Below, in pieces: positions 1-8,530 of a stretch of DNA of 64,000 nt (position 1 is its first letter; every line of letters begins with the position of its first letter). A program made the position numbers and the translations under genes. The notes under the pieces were generated by a model. It ran no database searches. It was not told the DNA's origin and saw nothing but the letters and a program-made list of their open reading frames with translations. Source of the DNA: Elizabethkingia occulta (GTDB lineage: Bacteria; Bacteroidota; Bacteroidia; Flavobacteriales; Weeksellaceae); assembly GCF_002023715.1 (NCBI RefSeq), contig NZ_MAHX01000021.1, positions 186,001 through 250,000 of the forward strand. The letters are read 5' to 3'.

Positions 1-55
1 GAGTAACCGAAAAGAGAATGTTAACTTATTTCATATCAATAAGACAAAATGATAA

Positions 56-280
56 TTACATATCACATGTTGCTTCATCAGTGTCTGATGAATTTTTTTC
101 TTCGGTAAAGGAAGAGTTATTGGGAAAAGAGCCTGTTTTAGAATAAAGTGGATCTGTTTTTTCCTTTTGTTTTAAAAAGATAACATTTAATTTGGGTGGT
201 AAATAACCCTTTTTAGTTTTTTTATCAGATAAGGATTCTTCAGGGGCAGGTTCGGAAGGATTGGTATTAGTTGTATCCAT
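56..280 (-). CDS. Small YLPP-motif protein
   Basis: A 74-residue protein of unknown function. It has an acidic, Ser/Thr-rich N-terminus, then KKGYLPPKLNVIFL, then a polar tail ending in DEATCDM. The KK(G/E)YLPP block is shared with the 62-residue protein at 21413-21601. In that second locus the small protein directly precedes a FISUMP/fimbrillin-like lipoprotein, so a partner gene may lie just beyond the left edge here. There is no signal peptide or membrane segment. From general knowledge, short proteins with a YxxP motif are common beside Bacteroidetes surface-protein genes. It follows the HdeD-like gene by 48 nt on the same strand and is probably in its operon. Function is not assigned. 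Confidence 0.7.
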   Translation of the reverse strand: MDTTNTNPSEPAPEESLSDKKTKKGYLPPKLNVIFLKQKEKTDPLYSKTGSFPNNSSFTEEKNSSDTDEATCDM

Positions 281-328
281 AATTTGATCTTATTTTATTG
301 GTTATTCGGGCTCTATTTTATATATGAT

Positions 329-916
329 CTACTTTAATTCCCTACTCAGTATTTTTATTGATTTGTAATGTTTGTTAAGCTTTTTAAACTCCGATACAAG
401 TAATATATAGCTGAGTGCGATCATAATAAATACTCCTCCAATAATGAAGCTTGTTGGAATCAAATCAAATACCGAATGAGCAATGAGTATAATTGAAAAG
501 AGAATAGCTAAACCGCTTGATCTGGCTGGTATTGCCCAATGAACCGAATCATGATTTCTAAGATCTGTTGCCAGGCTTAATAATAAAAAGCCTTGACATA
601 AAGAAATAAGTCCTAATATGGAAGTCGTATAATTTTCATGAGTGTATGGATAAGATATGGTGATAATTATTGCTATAGACAAAGTATAATATAGATACCA
701 ATTCCAAGCTTTTATACTTTTGCTGTTTTGCAGGAAAAATAAAGCTTCAATAATTGATGATAAGCTAAAAGCGATTCCTAATGGTATATAAATAGATTTG
801 TATGATATTATAAAACTTAAAATTGCAGCTGTTATAAATATAAAACTATTTAATATCAGTAGTGTAGAACCTTTTACAGTAGATCTTATTGATATATTAA
901 GAGAGTGTAAATTCAT
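329..916 (-). CDS. HdeD/DUF308-like six-helix membrane protein (copy 1)
   Basis: A 195-residue integral membrane protein with about six hydrophobic segments spaced evenly along its length and a short basic C-terminal tail (EFKKLNKHYKSIK). The size, helix number and pairwise helix layout resemble the HdeD/DUF308 family of small inner-membrane proteins, some of which act in acid stress; this is a fold-level guess. It is a clear paralogue of the protein at 21980-22567, sharing the block around TDLR/IDLKRH and the ending SEFKK(L/V)N. The ATG at 916 aligns with the start of the paralogue. A terminator-like hairpin and a predicted operator-promoter lie upstream (1000-1259), and the YLPP protein lies downstream. 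Its physiological role is unknown. Confidence 0.7.
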   Translation of the reverse strand: MNLHSLNISIRSTVKGSTLLILNSFIFITAAILSFIISYKSIYIPLGIAFSLSSIIEALFFLQNSKSIKAWNWYLYYTLSIAIIITISYPYTHENYTTSILGLISLCQGFLLLSLATDLRNHDSVHWAIPARSSGLAILFSIILIAHSVFDLIPTSFIIGGVFIMIALSYILLVSEFKKLNKHYKSIKILSRELK

Positions 917-999
917 ATAATTATTTTAGAAATAAATAACCAGTTCGTTTCATATATATTGACAAAATCCTGTTAATTCTTAATGGAAGAATTATTTTA

Positions 1000-1025
1000 T
1001 AAAAAGAGCGGGGAAACCCCGCTCT
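1000..1025 (-). terminator. Intrinsic terminator of small RNA 1 / LuxR A
   Basis: Perfect 9-bp stem AGAGCGGGG (1005-1013) with CCCCGCTCT (1017-1025) and a 3-nt loop. On the minus strand a run of U residues follows. It sits between the LuxR gene and the HdeD-like gene, so either it ends the small transcript or read-through past it controls the downstream genes. Confidence 0.8.
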
Positions 1026-1204
1026 CCAACTGTTTCCAGTTTTCACAAACAAATAACAAATAAATGATGATCATGTTATTTTCTTTAATTCCCTTTATTG
1101 TATAATAATGGCTAATAGTATTGTTCTTCTCATTCAGTATTTGAATTGTATTGCTATCATAGTTTCTGATTGAGTTTTAATAATTTATAGTAATATTTAT
1201 TTTC
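1000..1204 (-). ncRNA. Predicted small RNA or attenuated leader 1
   Basis: A leftward transcript is predicted to start just after the -7 box at 1211-1218 and to end at the strong hairpin at 1005-1025. Near its 3' end it carries ATTTGTTTGTGAAA (complement of 1041-1054), identical over 14 nt to the unit at 22754-22998. A stem-loop AACTG-GAAA-CAGTT (1028-1041) follows, then the terminator. It contains only tiny ORFs (8, 12 and 25 codons; the last at 997-1074), none of which resembles an ORF in the sister units. It may be a free sRNA or a 5' leader attenuating the HdeD-like gene. The ends are inferred. Confidence 0.5.
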
Positions 1205-1210
1205 TGTTTG

Positions 1211-1259
1211 TAAAAGTATATATCATTATAACGGAAGGAAATAGCACGAATCTGTCATT
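1211..1259 (-). promoter_or_regulatory. Operator-promoter P1 (20-bp inverted repeat plus -7 box)
   Basis: Read on the minus strand, 1259-1240 is AATGACAGATTCGTGCTATT. Exactly 21 nt further on is TACTTTTA (1218-1211), one base from the Bacteroidetes -7 consensus TAnnTTTG. The distal half-site AATGACA is identical in all five copies in this window; the promoter-proximal half is degenerate here. It lies downstream of LuxR A and points at the small RNA and HdeD-like gene. Confidence 0.65.
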
Positions 1260-1284
1260 TTTAATATTAAGTTGTCGATATTAT

Positions 1285-2085
1285 TTAAGCCGGAAGTATA
1301 CAATTGTTTATACTAAAGGCTATAAGCTCTGTAGAAGTTTTTGTCTTTGTTTTTTTTCTCAGGTTACGTTTATGGTTTTCAACTGTATGATAAGATATAA
1401 ACAAATGCTCTGCTATTTTTGGACTGTTCAGTCCCTGAGCCATTAGCCTCAATATTTCTTTTTCGCGTTGTGTAACATAAGGTTTGGATTCATCCTGCTT
1501 TGTATTATTTGAGGTCATGTGTTTAGAATATTGAATTTCTTTACCCTCATCATCTAATATTGAAAGCAATGGCATCTCATTTATTGGAAAATGGGATAGA
1601 TCATAAATAACAATTAATGAGCTTTGTATCTGGTTGTATTTATTAAAACATTGTTTAGGAGCCTGAATGAGCACCCAACGATAATTGTTTTCATGATTAA
1701 GCATTCGGACATAAAAATTAAAACGCAGATTATTTTTCTCCGATTTACGCATATTCTTATATATTCTTGCTGAAGAGACTAAAGCAGAAAGCAGGTATTG
1801 AGCATCTTCCGGATGTATCAAATCTATAAAATGCTGTATGTGCTGGTTATTTAACTCTTTTTGATTATATGGAGTATGAAGCTCTATATTAGAACTTACA
1901 ACTTTTGTTTCCATATTGATGCAATCAACTATAAACCAGAAATAATGACCAACAGCAAAGTTTTTAATGCTTTCTGTAATACCGGAATACATTACAGAGC
2001 TGTCTTTTTCATCTGCTTTATTGTAGATTGAAAAATACTCATGGAATTGTTCTGTAGTGATAGGTATAATCTTTTTCTCAGCCAT
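1285..2085 (-). CDS. PAS-LuxR transcriptional regulator A
   Basis: A 266-residue regulator. Residues about 40-175 form a PAS-like sensor region with FWFI, HPED, the YRW core and YDLSHF, the same landmarks seen in its two paralogues at 23342 and 24286. Residues about 200-266 are a NarL/FixJ-type LuxR helix-turn-helix: REKEILRLMAQG, then IAEHLFISYHTVENHKRNL, ending KTKTSTELIAF. There is no receiver domain and no membrane segment, so it probably senses a soluble ligand or partner protein. It is transcribed towards the HdeD-like gene, with operator P1 just past its stop. It is a candidate binder of the five-copy inverted repeat; the ligand is unknown. Confidence 0.85.
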   Translation of the reverse strand: MAEKKIIPITTEQFHEYFSIYNKADEKDSSVMYSGITESIKNFAVGHYFWFIVDCINMETKVVSSNIELHTPYNQKELNNQHIQHFIDLIHPEDAQYLLSALVSSARIYKNMRKSEKNNLRFNFYVRMLNHENNYRWVLIQAPKQCFNKYNQIQSSLIVIYDLSHFPINEMPLLSILDDEGKEIQYSKHMTSNNTKQDESKPYVTQREKEILRLMAQGLNSPKIAEHLFISYHTVENHKRNLRKKTKTKTSTELIAFSINNCILPA

Positions 2086-2160
2086 AATTTTTTATTTTAT
2101 CTGTTACTTATACTTACTTATTTGTAAATGAACATTCATTAATCAGCTTCATTTTAATTA

Positions 2161-2240
2161 AACTGCCCCGTTAACTGTTCTTTATGCTAAAACTATTATG
2201 GGGGACCATTTCATCAGGTGTGTTCTGATTCGGGGCAGTT
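2161..2240. repeat. 80-bp element with 10-bp perfect terminal inverted repeats
   Basis: AACTGCCCCG at 2161-2170 is perfectly inverted as CGGGGCAGTT at 2231-2240. An inner 5-bp hairpin (ATCAG...CTGAT, 2213-2229) sits in the right half. I see no clear target-site duplication. Immediately to its right is a gene fragment lacking its 5' end. It could be a MITE-like or IS-end remnant, or a structured RNA. Confidence 0.5.
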
Positions 2241-2264
2241 ATGCAATTATTTAATTTTGATTAA

Positions 2265-2399
2265 AATGGATGTTATATTGATATACAACAAGCAATTTTG
2301 TTTGATGGGACAAAAGTATCATGGCATGAGCATGCGATTCCACAAATGCTTATTCTGATTTGTTTCGGAGTAGCATTCGTTTTCTTACGAAAAAGTTAA
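2265..2399 (+). pseudogene. 3' remnant of a membrane protein gene (possibly ABC permease)
   Basis: An open frame without a start codon runs from the in-frame stop at 2262-2264 to TAA at 2397-2399. It encodes 44 residues that read like the C-terminus of a membrane protein: a polar stretch with VSWHEHAIPQ, one hydrophobic helix MLILICFGVAFVF, and a basic end LRKS. Many ABC-2 permeases end this way, but I cannot name the family firmly. A good plus-strand terminator follows directly (2401-2434) with no other plus-strand gene to serve. That supports a once complete gene whose 5' part was lost, possibly through the inverted-repeat element ending 24 bp upstream. Confidence 0.45.
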
Positions 2400-2400
2400 A

Positions 2401-2434
2401 ACCACATAAAAAGCTATGTTTTATGTGGTTTTTT
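2401..2434 (+). terminator. Orphan intrinsic terminator
   Basis: Perfect 11-bp stem ACCACATAAAA (2401-2411) with TTTTATGTGGT (2419-2429), followed by a T run to 2434. It directly follows the stop of the truncated plus-strand frame. It could also terminate transcripts in the opposite direction, but no minus-strand gene ends here. Confidence 0.75.
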
Positions 2435-2459
2435 GTTAAAATATTTTTAAAGACTATTT

Positions 2460-3935
2460 TTATTTATCTATTAACCAGATGTAAATATTTTCTTCAGATG
2501 TTATATTCAATTTTTTCCTGATCCGGTGTTTTTTGCTCTCCACTGCACCCACGGAAGTCTTTTTAATAATAGCTATTTTTTTTGTATCAAAGTTTAGCTT
2601 CATCATAGCACAATATTCCAGATCGGATTGTGTAAGTCTCGGATTAATATTTAAAAGTTTTTGATTGAAATCCGGAAATATCTCCTGAAATTTTAAATAA
2701 AATGCAGTATTGTTGTTTTCTGCAAGTTCTATAACGTGATCTAGTTTTTTGTGATCTTCATAGCCTCCATAGTCTAATTCAGTATTGTAATCGATAACTG
2801 AACCGGATATTTTTTGCTTTTTAAAACGCTTGTAAATTGTATAGATGACAATTATTGATAAAATAATAAATGGCACTATATAATACCAGTTGATGGGATT
2901 CTCCCATATCTTATCAGGTACTTTAGTTTCAAGCTCTTTCTTTAATATATAGCTGTTGGTTTGTTTTTCTGCTTTAGAAAGGCTGTCACTTAGTTTTTTA
3001 TTCTGAGCCAGATAATAGGATTCATTTTTATAGTCTTGTAATTCATGATAGCTTTCAGCGAGAAGAGAATACATCAGTTTCTGGTCATATACCAATTTAT
3101 AGGATTTTGTAAGATCAAGTGCTATCTTAAAGTGTTCTGCCGCTTTGGAAAAATTTTTTCTTTTTGTTTCCATTTCTCCAAGAAGAACATTGCGGGTTAA
3201 AGGCCAGGTAGACTCTGTGCTCTCATTAATTTTATCTCCTTCAGCAAGATATGCTTCGGCTTTATTTAACTCCCCCCAATCTGTATAAGCTGATATAAGA
3301 CTTTGAAGGCTTTTGGTCATAATGTAAGCTTTTTGTTTGTAATCCGGAGAAATCTGGCAGGCTTCTTTATAGGCACTTTGAATATAGAATTCTGTTTCTT
3401 TTTTATCTAATGGCGCATTGCGATCGCGTTCGTATAGAAGTCTGATAAGAAAATAGGTGAGAGATTTATTGTAATGTTTGATATTGTTATCTTCAGGTGG
3501 AGCCTTGTCTGCTGCATCAAGAGCTTCCTTAAAAGTACGGATTGCTTTGTCGAAATAACCCAGCTTAGAAAGAGCCGCCCCTTTTGCTATTAGTAAATTC
3601 GATTTGTCGATTGTATATTTTTTATTATTTCCGGCAAGTGCTATACCTTCATCGGCTTTTGCCAGAGCCATTTTTGTATTCCCTGTATTAGTATAGATCT
3701 CAGTCATATAGCTTAATGCATCTATTTGACCATCTATGTAATTTATTTCCCGGGATTTGTAATAAACTTCTGTGGAAACTTTCAGTATTTTATCTGTTTC
3801 TTTTTTTACATAAGGATTGTTTGCCTTGGATTTTATTGTACTGAAAAGACTGTCTATTTCTTTCTCTTTTTTACTCTGAGCAGAAATAGAGATATATAAA
3901 GAGGCTAAAAATAATAATAACAGTTTGCTTTGCAT
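2460..3935 (-). CDS. TPR sensor-regulator with membrane anchor and C-terminal HTH
   Basis: A 491-residue protein with a type found widely in Bacteroidetes: N-terminal signal peptide (residues 1-20), a periplasmic helical region of tetratricopeptide repeats (about 30-310, for example the KAIRTFKEALDAADKA unit), one transmembrane helix (about 345-368, WYYIVPFIILSIIVIYTIYK) and a cytoplasmic LuxR-like helix-turn-helix. The HTH has LTQSDLEYCAMMKLNFDTKK and VESKKHRIRKKLNI. The TPRs probably sense or bind a periplasmic partner and pass the signal to the DNA-binding end. It stands alone, with a long upstream gap and no obvious operon partner. Targets and signal are unknown. Confidence 0.82.
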   Translation of the reverse strand: MQSKLLLLFLASLYISISAQSKKEKEIDSLFSTIKSKANNPYVKKETDKILKVSTEVYYKSREINYIDGQIDALSYMTEIYTNTGNTKMALAKADEGIALAGNNKKYTIDKSNLLIAKGAALSKLGYFDKAIRTFKEALDAADKAPPEDNNIKHYNKSLTYFLIRLLYERDRNAPLDKKETEFYIQSAYKEACQISPDYKQKAYIMTKSLQSLISAYTDWGELNKAEAYLAEGDKINESTESTWPLTRNVLLGEMETKRKNFSKAAEHFKIALDLTKSYKLVYDQKLMYSLLAESYHELQDYKNESYYLAQNKKLSDSLSKAEKQTNSYILKKELETKVPDKIWENPINWYYIVPFIILSIIVIYTIYKRFKKQKISGSVIDYNTELDYGGYEDHKKLDHVIELAENNNTAFYLKFQEIFPDFNQKLLNINPRLTQSDLEYCAMMKLNFDTKKIAIIKKTSVGAVESKKHRIRKKLNITSEENIYIWLIDK

Positions 3936-4280
3936 ATTTAAAGGTTGCTTGTTGGTTGCATTATCAATTTTCGGTGTTTTTTGTTGAATAAATTTTTATA
4001 TTTAATTATTATGTAATAAAAGGCTTTTACAGAAATAGAAAATATGAGATTATTCCTGTTGTTTTGAAATGGCTAAACTATAAACTTGACATTGAATTCT
4101 CTATTTTATTTTCTTACGATTTCTTGCGATTTCATGCTAAAGCATACAATTTGTGAGTTTTATATATTGTGTTTAGTTTTTAATGAATGCTTCTTTATGG
4201 GCATAAAAAGCAGCACATTTAATTTTACTTAAAAATATTGCTACTATAATTTTGTGACTTTGTAAAAGAACCGTTAATTT
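3936..4280. other. Intergenic region, nothing recognised
   Basis: AT-rich spacer between the DUF389 gene and the TPR regulator. It includes the upstream region of the TPR regulator. I find no ORF, strong hairpin or copy of the operator repeat. Confidence 0.6.
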
Positions 4281-5567
4281 TTATTCCTCTTTAATGAGTT
4301 TGAGATTAGTTTCGCCCAATTGTTCTGCAATCCATTTTTTTAGTTTGTCTTCGTCTGTTTTTTTGTCAGCTTTATAAAGCAATACAGTTGATGTACTAAC
4401 GGAGTCATTGGAATAATAATTGTTCATTTTCCCCAATGATACTTCAGAAATTTCAGGAAATAATATTCCAATTTCCTTAATAAGCTTTGGATTTTCAATT
4501 TTATATTTCTTCAATTCAGAACTTAGTGCATTCAATTGTAAATCTTTTTCGGAAAGATTAGCATTTTGCCTGTTAATTTCAGACAAAATTTCAGTTTTAA
4601 GATCTGAGGTATTTTGTTTTATAACAAGTTTTGTATTGTTTAATCCGTAGTCTGCAAGATCTTTGTTCAGTGTATTGATTTCTATACTGTCAAATTTTTT
4701 AGACAAAAAAGCCAGCTCTATACTTTTGGGATTAGAGTTATAGCTGATTTTCTTATATATAGCTATATAGCCATTATTGTAGAATTTATCCTTGAGAAAA
4801 CGTTCTGCATTCTGAGAGAATTTCTTTTCACTCAGTAGATTATATGCGAGATAGGAGCTGGGGATAATCATTAGTAGCATAAGTACTGTAATGGTGATTC
4901 TTAGTTTTTTATCAAAAGCAGAATTTCCAGATGTTACCGGACTATACTTCATATACTTAATGATAAGAAAAGTAGAAATGCCTATAAAAAAACAGTTGAT
5001 ACTATAAAGATACAGCGCTCCTGCTAAAAATTTTAAATTTAAAGTTGCGAGCCCAAACCCTGCTGTACATAAAGGCGGCATAAGAGCCGTTGCTATAGCA
5101 ACACCCGGAATAGGATTTCCTTTTTCTGCTCTTGTAATGGAAACAGCACCAACAATGCCTCCAAAGAATGCAATGAGTACATCATAAATAGTGGGAGAGG
5201 TTCTGGCTAAAAGCTCAGATTGTACCTCTTTAAAGGGGCTCAAGTAGAAATATATAGAGGAAACAAAAAGACTTACTCCGGTTGCAATGATAAGATTTTT
5301 AAAAGATTTCTTCAGCAAAATAAAATCATAAGTAGCAAGGGCGAAGCCTGCGCCTACAATAGGTCCCATAAGCGGCGAGATAAGCATAGCACCAATAATA
5401 ACGGCTGTTGAATTTACATTCAGTCCAATAGAAGCAATCAGAATAGCACAGGCTAATATCCAGAGATTGGCACCTCTGAATGAAATGTTTTTGAGTACAC
5501 CCTCCTGAACTTTTGTACGGTCTTCTTCTCCGTGATGAAGACCAAATAAATTACTGAAATATTTCAT
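4281..5567 (-). CDS. DUF389 family membrane protein
   Basis: About 428 residues. The N-terminal half (about 30-240) has six or so hydrophobic helices with the conserved GLNVNSTAVIIGAMLISPLM and IPGVAIATALMPPLC blocks that define DUF389/TIGR00341 proteins. The C-terminal half is soluble: a domain with coiled-coil character (about 310-365), then a terminal segment containing KADKKTDEDKLKKWI. The biochemical function of the family is unknown. I start at the ATG at 5567 rather than the upstream in-frame TTG at 5585 because the ATG gives the usual short N-terminus. It is a single gene with no operon partner. Confidence 0.85.
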   Translation of the reverse strand: MKYFSNLFGLHHGEEDRTKVQEGVLKNISFRGANLWILACAILIASIGLNVNSTAVIIGAMLISPLMGPIVGAGFALATYDFILLKKSFKNLIIATGVSLFVSSIYFYLSPFKEVQSELLARTSPTIYDVLIAFFGGIVGAVSITRAEKGNPIPGVAIATALMPPLCTAGFGLATLNLKFLAGALYLYSINCFFIGISTFLIIKYMKYSPVTSGNSAFDKKLRITITVLMLLMIIPSSYLAYNLLSEKKFSQNAERFLKDKFYNNGYIAIYKKISYNSNPKSIELAFLSKKFDSIEINTLNKDLADYGLNNTKLVIKQNTSDLKTEILSEINRQNANLSEKDLQLNALSSELKKYKIENPKLIKEIGILFPEISEVSLGKMNNYYSNDSVSTSTVLLYKADKKTDEDKLKKWIAEQLGETNLKLIKEE

Positions 5568-5781
5568 GTTATGTTTTGATAACAAAATAATGAAATATTT
5601 ACTTAAGAATGTAGTTACAAACTCTTTTTAACAGGGATATTGTCATATAAATGAGTATTGCAGAAAAATCTTTATTTCGGTATTTATTTTATATTAAATT
5701 TCATTTATGTGCTTTTATTTTATGAATGTGTGAATAAATTATGTTATATTTAACCGAAAATTAATTAAATTCTACCAAATC

Positions 5782-7371
5782 ATGAAAACAAAACTATTCA
5801 AACCCTTATTGGGCGCATTTTTGCTTGCCTTTATGTTAAACTCCTGTAAAAGGGATATAACCTCCGAAGGGGAAACGAATCCTCAGGCCAGGGCCGGGAT
5901 TACAACTACAACGATTACGAATGCTTGGCGTAACAATCCTTACAAACTTAATGTCATCTATTTTGTACCCAACGATATAGATACTATTCCTAACTACCGT
6001 AAAAGACTTAGCAACATCATGCTTCAGTTGCAAAAATTTTATGGAGACAATCTGCAAAGAGCAGGTTATGGTTATACCTCTTTTGGGCTGGATCTTTTAT
6101 CAGATACTCAGGTAAATATTATTACGATTAAGGGAACAAAAGGTAATGCTTCCTATCCCTATGATGGTGGCGGAGGAGTTGTGCTGGATGAAGTAAGACA
6201 ATATTTTACACAAAATCCTACACAAAAAAAGAGTGACCATAACCTCATTATTATGCCTTCTTATAATTCAGATCCTAATAATCCGGGCGGACCTCCGTTT
6301 TATGGGTTAGGAAGAGATTGCTTTGCGCTGGATTATCCCGGAATGGATACCGACAAGTTAGGAGTGCCCGGAGCAACAGGAGATCTGGCTACAAAATGGA
6401 TTGGTGGCCTTGCCCATGAACTTGGACATGGACTGAATGCTCCTCACAACAAAGAACATAAAACAGATAAACCTACTCTGGGGACTGCATTAATGGGAGC
6501 CGGAAACTATTCGTATGGAAAAACTCCTACTTATATTACCAATGCAACATCAGCACTATTTTCACTTTCCCAGACATTTGCAACAACAACGAGAAGCGAC
6601 TGGTATGCTTCTGTGCAGAATAACCTGGTAAAGCTGAAAGGTGAGGTTAAGGACAATAAGATTATTATCAGCGGTAAATATACTTCAAGTTTACCGGTGA
6701 AAATCGTAAATGTGTATCATGATCCTTTTCCTGCTGGTGGTAATAAAGATTATGATGCTTTGGCGTGGGATACACGCCCGACAGGTGGGGATTCATTCTC
6801 TATAGAATGTCCGCTGGATGATTTTTATACATTATCCGGGCAGTATGAATTGAAGCTTAATTTCTATCATGAAAATGGAACACTTGTAACCTACAAATAC
6901 CAATATGAGTTTGTAAACGGGGTACCAAATATCTCAGTAATCAATACAAAAGACTTACTGGACAGAACAGGATGGCAGGCTCTTTCTGCAGACAGTCAGG
7001 AAACCAGTGACGGTATAATCGCAAACATTCTGGATGGTAACTCGGCAACGGTATGGCATACCAAGTGGAGAGGAGGTGAAGCGCCACTCCCGCACCAGTT
7101 TGTTGTTGATATGGGAACTGCAACTACAGTTAATGGATTTGCTTTTGCTAACCGAAGCAATTTAAACGGTGCTATGAAGGATATCGAAATTTTCAAAAGC
7201 AATGATAATTCTAACTGGACAAGTATAGGTACATTCTCACTAAAAGCGCAGCAAAGCTGGCAATATGTAGATCTGACGCAGGCTCAGTCTATGAGGTATG
7301 TAAAAGTGAAAGTAACTTCTACAAACGGCGGATTTCAGTATGCACATCTGGCAGAATTTGCAGCTTATTAA
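5782..7371 (+). CDS. Secreted metzincin-type metalloprotease lipoprotein with F5/8C domain
   Basis: A 529-residue lipoprotein with the lipobox LNSC at Cys22. The zinc site HELGHGLNAPH begins at His212, with His212, Glu213, His216 and His222 in metzincin spacing (HExxHxxGxxH), but Asn replaces the usual Gly. TALMGAGNYSYG follows as a plausible Met-turn. Residues about 395-529 form an F5/8 type C (discoidin/CBM32-like) domain containing DGNSATVWHTKW and QYAHLAEF, which usually binds glycans. Predicted role: surface-attached protease acting on glycosylated host or polymer substrates. A transcription terminator follows at 7401. A secreted GH18 enzyme lies about 1.2 kb downstream on the same strand. 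Confidence 0.8.
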   Translation: MKTKLFKPLLGAFLLAFMLNSCKRDITSEGETNPQARAGITTTTITNAWRNNPYKLNVIYFVPNDIDTIPNYRKRLSNIMLQLQKFYGDNLQRAGYGYTSFGLDLLSDTQVNIITIKGTKGNASYPYDGGGGVVLDEVRQYFTQNPTQKKSDHNLIIMPSYNSDPNNPGGPPFYGLGRDCFALDYPGMDTDKLGVPGATGDLATKWIGGLAHELGHGLNAPHNKEHKTDKPTLGTALMGAGNYSYGKTPTYITNATSALFSLSQTFATTTRSDWYASVQNNLVKLKGEVKDNKIIISGKYTSSLPVKIVNVYHDPFPAGGNKDYDALAWDTRPTGGDSFSIECPLDDFYTLSGQYELKLNFYHENGTLVTYKYQYEFVNGVPNISVINTKDLLDRTGWQALSADSQETSDGIIANILDGNSATVWHTKWRGGEAPLPHQFVVDMGTATTVNGFAFANRSNLNGAMKDIEIFKSNDNSNWTSIGTFSLKAQQSWQYVDLTQAQSMRYVKVKVTSTNGGFQYAHLAEFAAY

Positions 7372-7400
7372 TCTGATGTATTCATTTTTAAATAAACTAA

Positions 7401-7425
7401 AACCTCCCATTTTGGGAGGTTTTTA
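7401..7425 (+). terminator. Intrinsic terminator after the metalloprotease gene
   Basis: Stem AACCTCCCA (7401-7409) with TGGGAGGTT (7413-7421), followed by TTTT. The minus strand also has a short T run, so it may serve the convergent SDR gene as well. Confidence 0.85.
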
Positions 7426-7445
7426 TTCTTCAGAAAGATCTTATA

Positions 7446-8201
7446 TTATAGGTGGATACCTCCTGAAACTTCTATTCTCTGGCCATTAACCCATTTTGAC
7501 TCATCAGAGCAAAGGAAAGCAACCACCGGACCTATGTCATCCGGAAGACCGACTCTGCCCAAAGCAGTTCCGCCTGCAATATTTTTATTGATTTCAGCAT
7601 TATCCCGTACAGCACCGCCACCAAAATCTGTTTCAATAGCACCCGGGGCTACAGCATTTACTCTTATTTTTCTGTTACCCAGCTCCATTGCCCAGTATCT
7701 GGTCATGGTTTCCATAGCAGATTTTAATCCTGCATATACAGAATAGCCAATCATGGAAAATCGGGTAAGTCCAGTCCCTATATTTACAATCCCTCCGCCA
7801 TCATTCATAAAATTTATGGCACTCTGAACAAGAAAATAAGGGCTTTTAAGATGAATATTCATAAGAGTGTCAAATGATTTTTCGTCTGTATGTCCCAAAA
7901 GAGTTGGAAGGCCTATTCCGGCATTATTTACCCAATAATCGATTTTATGACCATCGAATTTATCATTAAGCACACTGGATAACTGATCAAAGAAAAGATC
8001 GAAACTGCTTTGTCTTTCTACATTAAGCTGAATTGCTGCAGCTTTTCTGCCTAGTGCCTCAACTTCTTTTATAACCTCGTTGGCCTCATCTTCTTTACTG
8101 TTGAATGTAAAGATAATGTCTTTTCCTCCCTTAGCCAGGTTAAGTACCATATCTCTTCCTAGTCCGCGGTTTCCACCGGTTACGACTGCTATTTTACTCA
8201 T
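7446..8201 (-). CDS. Short-chain dehydrogenase/reductase
   Basis: A 251-residue classical SDR. The N-terminal Rossmann motif is VTGGNRGLG, WVNNAGIG forms the NNAG block, the active site has SVYAGLK (Tyr-x3-Lys), and the C-terminus has VAFLCSDESKWVNGQRIEVSGG. It is predicted to be a cytosolic NAD(P)(H)-dependent oxidoreductase; the substrate cannot be told. The frame extends 18 codons further upstream, but the start at the ATG of MSKIAVVTGG puts the Rossmann fold at the usual distance. It converges with the metalloprotease gene and stands alone. Confidence 0.85.
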   Translation of the reverse strand: MSKIAVVTGGNRGLGRDMVLNLAKGGKDIIFTFNSKEDEANEVIKEVEALGRKAAAIQLNVERQSSFDLFFDQLSSVLNDKFDGHKIDYWVNNAGIGLPTLLGHTDEKSFDTLMNIHLKSPYFLVQSAINFMNDGGGIVNIGTGLTRFSMIGYSVYAGLKSAMETMTRYWAMELGNRKIRVNAVAPGAIETDFGGGAVRDNAEINKNIAGGTALGRVGLPDDIGPVVAFLCSDESKWVNGQRIEVSGGIHL

Positions 8202-8530
8202 AATTAATGTTTTTATTGATTCGACTATCAAAGTTATTATAAAATAAATCATCAAAAAATGGGTGACAGTTAGTTTTAACTATGTATCGTATTTAAAATA
8301 TTTATATAAGTGTAGCTAATCTTATAAATTAGATCAGATAGGGTTTTCGGAAATTCAGGATATTGTTTATTAATAATTTCATGTTATGTTAAATGACTAT
8401 CCTACACATATCATACATTTATTATTTTTCAAATTCTTTATTTGCGTTATTCTATATTTTTGATGTGAAAAATAAAGTGAGAGCTGTTTTTCAGAAGTAA
8501 AAAAACTAACCAATCAAAAATATTAATAAT
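8202..8530. other. Divergent intergenic region
   Basis: AT-rich spacer between the divergent SDR and GH18 genes, so it should hold both promoters. TATTTTTG at 8455-8462 matches the Bacteroidetes -7 consensus about 70 nt before the GH18 start, but no -33 element is at the usual spacing. No ORF or strong repeat is seen. Confidence 0.45.

Noticed and set aside
997-1074. 25-codon ORF across the terminator of small RNA 1
   Set aside because: It would run through the terminator hairpin itself and no similar frame is seen in the two sister units.
8202-8255. 18-residue extension of the SDR
   Set aside because: The ATG directly before the Rossmann motif gives the normal SDR N-terminus.
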